DNA of 24,715 nucleotides from Chara braunii (GCA_003427395.1 BFEA01000293.1:838829-863543); one strand, 5' to 3'. Counted from the first letter of the stretch, positions 9,447 to 19,030 are shown. A program made the numbers and translations. Notes: generated from the sequence alone by a model not told the origin.

Positions 9447-9612
9447 TTCGGGTAAAAGAGGAATATGTTGAAATGGGGCTCAGTCTGCCTAGCGGCCTGA
9501 GCCCGTTTCTAAGTCTGTGTGCGAGCACGCTTTCCGGTCTGCATCCCTGTCCGAGTGCTTGTCGGCCTGAGTGTGTGTGTGACCCACAAGGGTACTTGTT
9601 TGGCTTTGGAAG

Positions 9613-9624
9613 GCCCCGCGGGGC
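9613..9624. repeat. 12-bp perfect palindrome
   Basis: GCCCCGCGGGGC is its own complement and precedes the 70-bp minisatellite. It is also present in module B and in the right LTR. Confidence 0.6.
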
Positions 9625-9641
9625 GGTAGTTGCTTGTGGCT

Positions 9642-9912
9642 GCGACATTCAGGGTCGCGGCGGGAAAAGACACTCAAGTGGCGGGCAAAGAAGCCGGTAC
9701 CTAGCTATGGTCGTGACACTAAAGGTCGTGGCGGGGAAAACACTCAAGTGGCGGGCAAAGAAGCCGGTTCCTAGCTATGGCCGCGGCACTGAAGGTCGTG
9801 GCGGGGAAAACACTCAAGTGGCGGGCAAAGAGGCCGGTACCTAGCTATCGCCGCGACACTGAAGGTCGTGGCGGGGAAAACACTCAAATGGCGGGCAAAG
9901 AGGCCGGTACCT
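9642..9912. repeat. Four-unit 70-bp minisatellite (module A)
   Basis: Units begin at 9642, 9713, 9783 and 9853 with GCGACA-type starts (periods 71, 70, 70). Each carries GTCGTGGCGGGGAAAACACT, CAAGTGGCGGGCAAAGA and GCCGGTACCTAGCTAT. The last unit ends in GGTACCTCACC instead of continuing. Confidence 0.95.
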
Positions 9913-10119
9913 CACCAAGTAGAGGTAGATGCCCGGTAGTCGAGGTCGAGTAGGAGAAGACAAAATTTAGCATTTTTAGACGCTCAGTATCTAGTAGGTA
10001 GATAGGGACTAGCCCACGTCTCAACGTGTATCATAGGCCTACTTGACACGATACTGACCCAATCAACCCCTCGACCTTTTCGGTCCGAGGGTATTGCTAC
10101 TAATCATAACCATCAAAGT

Positions 10120-10124
10120 NNNNN
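10120..10124. other. Assembly gap (5 N)
   Basis: Five N bases follow ACCATCAAAGT. The right LTR copy ends (24715) at exactly the base before this gap. Module B instead continues past the equivalent base into GCGCGTCAAG. The gap is probably of unknown true length. Confidence 0.95.

Positions 10125-10209
<85 letters not shown>
10125..10209. repeat. (CT)n microsatellite
   Basis: An uninterrupted CT tract of about 85 bases adjoins the N gap and probably caused it. Confidence 0.97.
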
Positions 10210-10211
<2 letters not shown>

Positions 10212-10304
10212 GCTCTCTCCTTCATGTCGTCGCCTTCTATCCTTCCACTTCCCCTCATTTCTTTCTCTCCTCCTCCTTCTCCTTCCTCTCATTCTTCTTC
10301 TTTC

Positions 10305-10601
10305 TATAAATGATAAGGTTTACTGAACTTCTCACAACACTCCCAACTGCAAATCGCCGACATCACCGCCATCCAGCCACTTTGTCGGACCAATCAGTCT
10401 GCAGGAATGACGGAGGTGTGTACAAAGGGCCGGGACGTCATCAGCGCAAGCTGATGACTCACGGACTAGGCATCCCCTCGTTCAAGATCAACAGTTACAA
10501 CGATCTGTTCCCGACACGATGAACCTTAGGAAGATTGTTCGGTCCTTTCGACCCAGGCAATCGATCCGTTGGATTCATCAGTGTAGCGCGCGCTGGCCCA
10601 G
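10305..10601 (-). pseudogene. Longest 18S rRNA fragment (between modules)
   Basis: This is an independent copy, clearly diverged from those in modules A and B. On the minus strand it starts at CTGGGCCAGCGCGCGCTACA, continues through CACTGATGAATCCAACG, a CCTGGGTCGAAAGG block and GGTTCATCGTG, and then TTGAACGAGG, GCCTAGT, the CATCAGC hairpin, CTTTGTACACACC and AAACCTTATCATTTA. All are in 18S order. It covers about 300 bases, some 90 more in the 5' direction than the module copies. On the plus strand similarity stops at CCCAG, directly before GTACGTAAC. Confidence 0.9.
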
Positions 10602-10617
10602 GTACGTAACTCACTCT

Positions 10618-10801
10618 CTCACACACACTCACACACACACACATATGGTAGTAGTAGTGGATATGTCGACATTGTAACGTTGGATTCGTTCGATTTTGCT
10701 CATCCTTTCAATGGGAGTTGCGCGAGGCCAGCCGCAACACTCTCTCCCTCTCTCATACACACACGAGCACACACACACACACGCACACACACACACATAC
10801 A
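10618..10801. repeat. CA-rich microsatellites and linker
   Basis: (CA)n tracts at about 10620-10643 and 10756-10800 flank a unique linker. The linker contains TTTTGCTCATCCTTTCAATGG, which resembles TTTTGCTCATCCTATCGATGG in the left flank near 108-128. Confidence 0.7.
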
Positions 10802-10867
10802 TGAGCATTAGTGAATCTTTCCACATTTTAGTGGTAGATTCATTCCATTTATTTATTTATTTACATA

Positions 10868-10956
<89 letters not shown>

Positions 10957-10957
<1 letters not shown>

Positions 10958-11009
10958 AGCTGATTGGAAGTACCGCGAGGTAAATCGGGTGATCGCGGAC
11001 TTACCTTCT
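10957..11009 (-). pseudogene. Possible 18S 530-loop fragment (module B)
   Basis: AGCTGATTGGAAGTACCGCG followed by GGACTTACCTTC resembles the complement of the 18S 530-loop and the bases next to it. It keeps TACCGCG, which module A has lost. The alignment still needs insertions. Confidence 0.45.
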
Positions 11010-11196
11010 CATTTTCCCGCTCCCCTGTTGTCGTCGTTGTCATCAGTTGTCGTCGTCGGCGGCCTTGGTTGCCGTCGTAGTTGCTGCAATCATCTGACCG
11101 CACGGTCAGGTAAGTGCTCTCCTCCTCCTTCTCCTTCTTCTCACTCTTCTTCTCTTTCTCCTTCCTCCTTCTCTCTCCTTCTCATTTTTCTTCTTT

Positions 11197-11417
11197 CTCT
11201 AAATGATAAGGTTCAATGAACCTTTCCACAGCACCTCCGGCAACAACTGTCGAGATCACCACGATCCGGACACATCAACGGACCATTCCATAGGTAGGAG
11301 CGACGGCGGAGTGTACAAAGGGCCGGGACTTCATCAGCGCAAGCTGATGACTCACGGACTAGGCATCCCTCGTTCAAGATCGATAATTACAACGGTCTAC
11401 CTCGTCGTGGTGGGCTT
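11197..11417 (-). pseudogene. Diverged 18S rRNA 3' segment (module B)
   Basis: Same segment as in module A. It differs by a few substitutions, including one (plus-strand GACTTCATCAGC for GACGTCATCAGC) that breaks the outermost pair of the CATCAGC hairpin. Flanks are again pyrimidine-rich. Confidence 0.85.
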
Positions 11418-12003
11418 CTCTTCCCTCCGTTCGCGCTACCTCCCCGCACATTCTCTGCTTCCTCTCCCCTCCTTCTTCTTCTTGTTCTTCTTGTTCTTCT
11501 TCTTCTTCTTCTACTCGATCACCTTCTTTCTTCTGCGCACCTCTTCTTCCTGCGCTCTCCGCTTTCCCTCTCGTAGCACTCTCCTTCTCTTTTTGGCCGC
11601 CATCCCTTTCCTTCCAACCGCGCGATCTCCTTGGTTGCATTGCGCATCAACCTCCTCTCGTCGCTCGCCCCCGTCGTTACTCCCCCACGAAGCCCGTGAC
11701 CTCCACCGAGCTACTTTTCAGAGTCGAGATCCGTATAGTGCCACTGGTACTTTCGGATGAATCCGTTGCGGATCCCGCGATAGATTCATCAAAACAAACT
11801 AACAAAAATACGGATCAAAAGGAAATAATAATTAAAAAAAATAAAAATAAAAATAAAAAGGGGATCTAATCGCAAAAACATAAGTAAAATAAATAAAAAA
11901 AACAAAGAAAACTAACGGCTAACTACCCTACCGTGCCAAGTGTCGGGCCTTCGTTTTCAAACGAGGCTAACTTCATTTACTAACTCTAATCAACTTCCAT
12001 TTC

Positions 12004-12030
12004 AAGGTGACGGGTTCAAGTCCCCGTCGG
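12004..12030 (+). repeat. tRNA-like T-arm with B box (module B, plus strand)
   Basis: GGTTCAAGTCC at 12013-12023 is a perfect B box, within a possible stem GACGGG/CCCGTC. No upstream A box is visible. Confidence 0.5.
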
Positions 12031-12084
12031 ACGAACGCGGGGCTAAAATTGAGCTCCCTGCAAAAAGGAGCCAGCTCGGGGTCG

Positions 12085-12150
12085 GGATGGATTCAATCCC
12101 CGAGTCACTTGCTTCCCAATCTGCACCAATACCCACTGAGCTAGCTCCTA
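12085..12150 (-). repeat. tRNA-like element with A and B boxes (module B)
   Basis: TAGCTCAGTGGG (12143-12132) and GGATTGAATCC (12099-12089) on the minus strand are again 44 bases apart. Both boxes have survived the divergence between modules. Confidence 0.65.
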
Positions 12151-12355
12151 CTTCGAGTAAAAAAGGAGCAACTCGGGTATATGTTGAAGTGGGGCTCAGT
12201 CTGCCTAGCGGCCTGAGCCCGTTTCTAAGTCTGCGTGCGAGCACGCTTGCCGGTCTGCATCCCTGTCCGAGTGCTTGTCGGCCTGAGTGTGTGTGACCCA
12301 TAAGGGTACTTGTTTTGCTTTGGAAGGCCCCGCGGGGCGGTAGTTGTTTGTGGCT

Positions 12356-12603
12356 GCGACATTTAGGGTCGCGGCGGGAAAAGACACTCAAGTGGCGGGC
12401 AAAGAAACCGGTACCTAGCTATGGCCGCGACACTGAAGGTCGTGGCGGGGAAAACACTCAAGTGGCGGGCAAAGAAGCCGGTACCTAGCTATGGCGGCGA
12501 CACTGAAGGTCGTGGCGGGGAAAACACTCAAGTGGCGATTGCCGCGACACTGAAGGTCGTGGCGGGGAAAACACTCAAATGGCGGGCAAAGAGGCCGGTA
12601 CCT
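12356..12603. repeat. 70-bp minisatellite, four units, one shortened (module B)
   Basis: Unit starts are at 12356, 12427, 12497 and 12544. The third unit lacks about 23 bases (GGGCAAAGAAGCCGG and what follows). Confidence 0.9.
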
Positions 12604-12810
12604 CACCAAGTAGAGGTAAATGTGCCGGGTAGTCGAGGTCGAGTAGGACAAGACAAAAGTTAGCATTTTTAGACGCTCAATATCTAGTAGGTAGACAGGG
12701 ACCAGCCCACGTTTCAGCGTGTATCATAGGCCTACTTGACACGATACTGACCCAATCAACCCCTCGACCTTTTCGGTCCGAGGGTATTGCTACTAATCAT
12801 AACCATCAAA

Positions 12811-13220
12811 GTGCGCGTCAAGACAACGCGTGCACAGACTCTCGAAATTTTCTCACCAATTCGCCTCGGCCTCAATGGCCGAGGAAATCGTTTCAAGTGT
12901 CACGCCAAAGCGTGCACACCCATTTCACCTTAGATCGGCTCCATCATGGTAACTGACGCCGTCACCGTGTCAAATGCAAAAGCATGGCCAAATACCCTTG
13001 TAAGGGTATTTTGTCCGACAGTATTCCCAGACCTTATTAAGTGGCGTCCCCGTCGCTAGGGATGTTTATCACGATCGTTCATACAATTCTTTTTTTATCG
13101 TTTCCCATAGTCAAATCAACCGATAAAATATGACATGATCGATAACATCACTGGACAGGTGATACAATACAAAACAATACATGTATACTTCTCAGACCCT
13201 ATTAAGCGACGTTCCCGTCG
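12811..13220. repeat. Run of hairpins right of module B
   Basis: Inverted repeats in series: GTGCGCGT/ACGCGTGCAC (12811-12835, imperfect); CCTCGGCC/GGCCGAGG (12864-12871, 12877-12884); AAATACCCTT/AAGGGTATTT (12990-12999, 13002-13011); and AGCGACG/CGTCGCT near 13204-13221. A 35-bp direct repeat, CAGACCTTATTAAG/CAGACCCTATTAAG, starts near 13029 and 13194. If the PPT call is right, this is still LTR. Confidence 0.7.
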
Positions 13221-13275
13221 CTCGGAGAACTATATGCAAACAAGATGTTTTCAGACAACTAAATCGTCAAATCCG

Positions 13276-13360
13276 AATCCTGGAATGAAATGTGGTTTCA
13301 GGATTGACGTCGTCACCTCACTTTTCATTATTACTGCCGGGATTCTAACCTGGGCCTCCC
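13276..13360 (-). repeat. Hairpin and tRNA-like T-arm relic
   Basis: AATCCTG (13276-13282) pairs with CAGGATT (13299-13305). To the right, the minus strand reads GGTTAGAATCC (13350-13340), one base from the B-box consensus, within a CCAGG/CCCGG T-stem. No A box lies at the right distance. Confidence 0.4.
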
Positions 13361-14987
13361 ATATAAAATAAATTTAATGACTTGAAGTGGGGATACTTGA
13401 TCTGTACTACAGTACATGAAATAGTTAAGTATGACAACGCACCTTTCCTTCCCCTACACCCTTAGTCTTTGGCCCAGGTATTAGTTGGTTGTTTTTAGGG
13501 TTGGTGTCCGCGTGCGAACTCAATCCGTCAAACGCGGGTCCTAACCGAGATCTTGGGTGTTCAACTCTTGATATCACAATCCAAAGTTGCCGGTCGTCCT
13601 GCCCGAAGCCTAATACAGGAGGACAACGGTCTCCATCATGACCCACCACAGTCCTGCTGATCAGGCCGGAGCTGCGGCCCACTGTGTTGTTATATTAACA
13701 GTTGTTCCCGTATTGTTTACGCAATAACTGGTAAATCCTCCTATCCTGGGTTTTACCTAGTTTCTAGACCTGACTCTCGACCCCTCTAGTAACTACCTCA
13801 GTTGATTCCCTCACTAGAGCGACCGCCCTTCAGGTCTCAACTCTAGGTCAAAACCAGAAGGTCCGCTGCCTGGTTATACTTGGTCAGCAGCCAACGATGG
13901 GAGTTACGTCCCAACGATGCCAATTTTCCACCATAGGCCTGATAATTTATGCCCTCAGGTTAACCCTTGAAGTGGATGAACGATGCTTCTTTTAAATAAA
14001 CCAAATAAATGAGATTTTTCAATAAATTCAGCAATCGTCAGGCTGCCACTCAGGGTTGCGCCCTCCAAGTCTGTGATCATAGCTCAGTGAGGCACGCACC
14101 TCGGGGTCATTTTGTATTATAAAAAACCATTTTTTTTAAAATAAATATTTGTTGACTCTTTGTTTGTCCGAATCCAAGAAGAAAAACATCACTTTCATAA
14201 TGATTGCGAAATAATTTTGCAAGGAATTGATAGGACTCAAAAGAGTTTATCCATGTTTGAGTATTAAGCCAAGTTGCCCCAAAAAGGATTACCCCTTTTT
14301 GACGGCAGTTATCAAAATCGAACCACATTCCATCATCCTGATCGATATCACTGTCGAAGGAACATGTCACATCCAACTCGTTACTGTACGCAGGGTTTTC
14401 CCCCTGTTTTCACAAAACTTTACAATACAAGTGTAAGTGACATTCTCCTGCCAAAAGAAGGAATATTACTCAAGATAGTAGAATAAACGTTTGAGACTGT
14501 AAGGAAAATAAATCCTAAGTCATACAATACCAAAACAATCAGTCGTACCAATTTAAACAAACAGCAACTGGTAACTTCGTTAACAATGAGAACAACTGTT
14601 ACAATTAAGACTGCACGAGAACAAAATCACAGCGAAGTTACAATGACAATGAAAACGATGACATAAAATACACTACTTCCTCAGGCTTAATAGGGGTATA
14701 TCGTGTCGAGGGGTGGTGTAATCCGATCAAAGGATAGCATCCCAGATCCCGAGCCCCGCTTCTAGGACCGAGCCTCACCACATCTCCCTCCGATTCCGAT
14801 GTTGCGACCCCACTTATCGGCTACTTAATAGAGTAGGACAACCTCACCCCTCATAACCGAGGTTAGTGAGACCTCAACTAAGAAGGTGAGATGACTCTGC
14901 TCGACACATGGTTAGGTCACTACTCCTTCCCTCGTGGAGAACAGCAGCCGCCTTTTCTACAAGCAGTGTCTTGATATGATCACAACA
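13361..14987. other. Sense-5' part of the left LTR, no gene
   Basis: I see no gene here. The longest open frames are 85-89 codons and resemble nothing known. The rival polypurine tract (13442-13454) lies inside it. If 14987 is the LTR start, this region would hold the promoter, but I cannot point to a convincing TATA box. Confidence 0.5.
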
Positions 14988-15001
14988 CCTTCCTCCCTTT
15001 T
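14988..15001 (-). other. Candidate polypurine tract
   Basis: On the minus strand AAAAGGGAGGAAGG is followed directly by TGTTGTGATC, the expected arrangement at the start of a 3' LTR. The TGT start pairs with the ACA found at the LTR's other end. A rival tract, GGGGAAGGAAAGG before TGCGTTGTC, lies at 13442-13454; its following bases match the LTR terminus less well. Confidence 0.45.
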
Positions 15002-17096
15002 AACGGTAATGTAGTCATTTTTTTCTTGTACCAGAAAAAGTGACAACACCCCACTGTGGACTGTGGACCAGGAACATTGTTCCGGCGTGAGTCTCACTAC
15101 CGCCTACAAGACTTAACTATACCCTTTTCAAACCTTCTCAGGCAAAGGTATCAATCAACGTTGCAATCCCTCAAAAGGACAGGTTCTGCATGCTGACCTT
15201 CCTTGAGAAAATTTCTTCTCTTCAAAGGTTGGTCACTCCATTCACCTTCGGTCCCATGTCGAACGTGGATTTCATGCAGCCTTCCTACCCATTTTAAGGA
15301 AAGCAATTCATAAACATATCCAGACAGATACAAACAATCATCAAGCAATTACCAAAATAATTCATACTTCACTTCAACCAAGAATAAGACATACGATGAT
15401 ACATCACTGGAAACATATATCATTCATTCCCACATACATTCATTCATACCCAGTCATACACATTTACCATAGTGGGAATAAGTAGTTTTATCAATCTTCA
15501 TATAAAACTGAAGTTCAAGGAGTCGGGTTGTCCTAAAGTGGACACTCCCATACTCCATTGTATTGAGTAGCCAATCGATAACAATCCGAATCTATTTATG
15601 TAAACTTTCTGTCCTATGACTCCTAGCTAAGTTATCATCGTACTCTATCATATACAACCTCAGACAGACACATACTTTTCACGTAGATGACCTGATATTA
15701 CGTTTACTATACTATTTGTCCCTTCATGATTAGTTAGTCACTAAGTGGATAATTAACTTGTATCTCATAACCCTCTAAGGGTTAATTATACTTTTTAATA
15801 AGCAACCTCATCAATCAGATTCCATACCAGATCATCATAATATTTTAATCAGATCGGTACTAAATAGTTGACCCCCTAGTTTTTAAGACAACTAAGCACT
15901 GTATCACTCACTTTATTTTATTTATCTATTCGTCCCTCAATATGTATATAATCGGGTTTCTAAGGCTACAATGTCTTATATACCTCAAACTTTGCTCGTT
16001 GAGAACATATGCTAAATGCTAAGACTCCCTTTTACTTTGATAGAACCTAATATACAACCGCTCACTATCTTTTAAATGCATATATCACACGGATGTTACA
16101 CGATACAACCTCAAACGTTAGGCAACCGTTGAGAGACCTAGTCTATTATTAGGACCTGTATCATATATCTCCAAGAATTTGACGATCTGGTTATACTGCG
16201 TAAGCAATGACTTAATAAAGTTAGTTTATTTACAGTCACGTACTCAGACCATATGACAAATGATCTTGCAATGCATATAGTCCTCAAATAGGTAGTCTAA
16301 CACTTATATACTCTTGTAGGGCCTAAAATTCCTATTTGATATTTACACACGTTATTCAACTCAAAAGGGAATTAACAGTATACACTACCTGTTAAAGGGT
16401 AAGATTGATATACGACCCTTATAGTAAGACTATTCGTGACGATCCTATATTAAGAATCGAGACTTAATGAGATCATGCGCTAGGACCTGTAGACTTTATA
16501 TTAGACAAGTTGTCTCGTTGCCTTTACTATCGACACTAACTAAGGATGTAGAGAGTTCTCTACCTTCTACGGTGGTATGCAACATATTTGAATTGATAGT
16601 TCAGCTGGACAAGGAGTGAAACTCTGACATAACCCTTACAACTTAGATATGACTACCGAGATACAAACAAGGAAAAAAGTGTTAATCTCCCAACAACTTA
16701 AGATAAATATAGAAAAAGTGCAGAGTAAGCTATCTAGCTATAACGATAAGAGACCTAGTATAAATATCTCCTTTAGATCATCTACAATTTATATTTTTTC
16801 AAAATGTGTTACATTCACTAGTCGTTGTTTGCCTAGACTTCCAGCTGTCCTATGTCATAGTCTATTTTCTATGGACCTAGGTAGATAGCCGAACCACCGG
16901 GCAATGCGACATCTGTTGGCATCGCCGACGTGACCTCACATTTTCTTCATGCATGTAACATTCTAAGTCTCTATCTTACGGTAACTCAACTCACATATCA
17001 CAAGCTATATCAGCTTGTTTAAAGGTTGTCGTTTTGTCGCGATCATCGTTTTACCAAACCCGAGTCCGTTCGCTGAGGACCTCGGCTGGAAAGCGA

Positions 17097-17116
17097 GATC
17101 CCCGTGAACGGTGCCA
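17097..17116 (-). other. Primer binding site, tRNA-Asp type
   Basis: The minus strand reads TGGCACCGTTCACGGGGATC. The complement of the 3' end of plant tRNA-Asp including CCA, as I recall it, is TGGCGCCGTTGCCGGGGATC, so 17 of 20 positions agree. It lies two bases inside the LTR end, the usual place for minus-strand cDNA priming. It is the strongest evidence for the element's orientation. Confidence 0.7.
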
Positions 17117-18436
17117 CCTGTCGCGCGCGGCGGTTTCACACCCAGACGTAAAGTAGTTTTTGGTGTTGAACCTCACGGTCGTATCACGCAGGAGTTTTAA
17201 TAGAGTTTCAGCGAAAAGACCCACTCCGACCATGCGCGCGTGNTATACCTCTCGCGACTCCCTACGACAGGTTAGGGATCCCGCGAGGTACAACATACCT
17301 CCACCCGCGGGAGCTGTCACCATCCCTTAGGTGGGCGTATCCCTGCTCAGCTACTGAACCACATGCGAAGGCTTTTACATGCAATCGCAGAGGTAGGCCA
17401 ACCGAGGGCGTTTTCTCGATCGTCGTAGCATAGGCATANGCGCGGTTGAACGCCTAAGGCTGACCCGTGTATGCGTCGGGCATCGGGGCGCTGATCTCCC
17501 GGACCGACTTATAATTCAGGTCGACTCGACTGACGAACATTTGCNCATACTACGCTTTGCCTGGAAAAATGGGTTCTATAGGTATGACTCATAGCTTATC
17601 CCATTTTCAAGCAGGACCCCTTTTCAGTACTTAAATTATCAGGGGTTGCATCTAAGACACACATCCATGCTACCTAGTGATCAAGTCCGTTCGANATATC
17701 TCTCTCTGAAATTCCTTTAACCATAGCATACATACATATGAAGTGAGATAAGGCTGAATAATTAGACAAGGAGATGTCACATACACACAACACATTCACA
17801 AGAAACAGTCTGATTTTATCAAAGAAAACATAGGTCATTGACCTTTCAAAACAATATAGATGAAATAAAAATGAAATGAATAAGGCTCGTGGCCTTAGCA
17901 ATATTCATAATCTTCCTAACAATCAGGGAAAACACAAGGTCGGGTACTCAAACCAAGTGTAGAAATCGCGCATCGACAAGATGTCTGGATCAAAGTCCAG
18001 GATAACATGAGTTTCTCAGTGTGTTGCCGTGAATAGCATGTGGCTGGTCGTATTACTGACCTGCAGACAAGAGTCAATCACATTACACAACCCTAGCAGA
18101 GTCAACCATTCATTCACTTTCACACACACCACACTTACGCTTCCAATCCTTTTAACCAGACATTCTTCTTTCGTCTTAGTCATTCGAGGACCTCTTTTAA
18201 CCAAACGCATACCATTTAGACAAANGACCCGAAACAGAAATGTCATTTAGTGCAAAGGTTGATGCAAAGTGTGGGTGTAGAGAGTGAGTGAGGGTTGAGT
18301 TGGATAACCAACCTGTTACCATATGGCAACAGCATGTAGTCTTGCATTGACTCATAATGAGTTTTCTTGATTAAGATGACCTGCAAATACACACAGGTCA
18401 CAAGATCTCAACACCTCCCTCACTATCGCCCCACAC

Positions 18437-18555
18437 GAAGTTCNGCGATGTGAACTTCAGTTCTATCAGTGGACTATAATATAGTCCGATCAAATGTAAG
18501 TATGAAATAAGCAGACCCCGACAGAAGTCTTTATCTCATACTTACTCAAACAGTA
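18437..18555. repeat. Palindrome cluster (right LTR)
   Basis: Same as 3841-3959, with the N inside the first palindrome at the matching position. Confidence 0.75.
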
Positions 18556-18568
18556 GGATAACTCAGAC

Positions 18569-18741
18569 ATGAGTATCCCACCACCTGTTTTAGTCTAACT
18601 GGTTTAGACTTAGACAGACCATGGGATGACCCGCACAGGAGTACCCCACATCTCAAATGAGTATCCCACCACCTGTTTTAGTCTAACTGGTTTAGACTTA
18701 GACAGACCATGGGATGACCCGCACAGGAGTACCCCACATCT
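18569..18741. repeat. Perfect 85-bp duplication (right LTR)
   Basis: Same as 3973-4145; both units are intact here too. Confidence 0.95.
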
Positions 18742-18984
18742 AGTCTGTCAACCTAACTATCTAAGATATGTATGCATGGAGAGACGAGTAATAGGATGTT
18801 CCTCACCCTGGAGCCTTATCTTGTCACCCGTCCTACATCCATTCATCAATCAATCTGCACTTACACTTGCTCTAGGCCCGCGTGCGCGAACCTAGGCAAT
18901 GACTCTAGCTAGGTACTGGTTCACATGCATATGTCTGATTGTACTCGCAATCAGATCAGAACAGACGGTGTAGGCAATGAAATA

Positions 18985-19030
18985 GTAACAATAACAAATA
19001 ACAATAATAGTAATAATAATAATAATTAAT

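Larger units (their letters stand above)
8115..10119 (-). repeat. 2.0-kb module A (left LTR)
   Basis: This module recurs as module B at 10802-12812, with most bases identical and small indels. Plus-strand order: hairpin TGAATCT...AGATTCA (8125-8155), (TTTA)n, (AT)n, possible 530-loop fragment, pyrimidine-rich tract, 18S 3' fragment, long (TTC)n (about 8747-8830), A-rich tract (9119-9155), two tRNA-like pieces in opposite orientation, 70-bp minisatellite, and a closing block ending ACCATCAAAGT. It breaks off at the N gap, so its right end is not biological. Confidence 0.85.
10802..12812 (-). repeat. 2.0-kb module B
   Basis: This is a second copy of module A, with the same order of parts starting 2,687 bp to the right. 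Differences include a longer, interrupted AT tract (10870-10953), a much shorter (TTC)n (about 11478-11512), 24 extra bases around 11775-11800 and a shortened minisatellite unit. Because each copy holds sequence the other lacks, neither is simply the parent of the other. Confidence 0.85.
2523..14987 (-). mobile_element. 3' LTR (left copy), about 12.5 kb if the PPT call is right
   Basis: The outer end at 2523 is TGTCGCGC in the plus sequence, so the sense LTR ends in GCGCGACA. The inner end is placed at 14987, where the sense strand reads purine tract then TGTTGTG; this gives TGT...ACA termini. Only 2523-10119 can be checked against the other LTR, so the minimum length is 7.6 kb. A second purine tract before TGCGTTG at 13441 would give about 10.9 kb. 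The true length is also uncertain because of the 5-N gap at 10120. The LTR contains no recognisable coding sequence; it is a patchwork of repeats, 18S-derived segments and tRNA-like pieces. Confidence 0.65.
14988..17118 (-). other. Internal region of the retroelement, non-coding
   Basis: About 2.1 kb lie between the candidate polypurine tract and the 5' LTR. Only about 150 bases next to the primer binding site are GC-richer; the rest is AT-rich with frequent stops in all frames. The longest open frames (65 codons minus at 15151-15348, 79 codons plus at 16649-16888) show no gag, zinc knuckle, protease, reverse transcriptase, RNase H or integrase motif. I see no tandem repeats and no RNA gene here. 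It fits the internal part of a non-autonomous element. Confidence 0.6.

Noticed and set aside
9642-9912. CRISPR array
   Set aside because: The units are contiguous 70-bp tandem repeats without unique spacers, in a eukaryotic context.
10305-10601. Genuine rDNA repeat unit
   Set aside because: Only parts of 18S are present, with many substitutions, no ITS, 5.8S or 28S alongside, and scrambled order.
16649-16888. 79-codon plus-strand open frame in the internal region
   Set aside because: It lies antisense to the inferred element, is AT-rich, and shows no recognisable motif.
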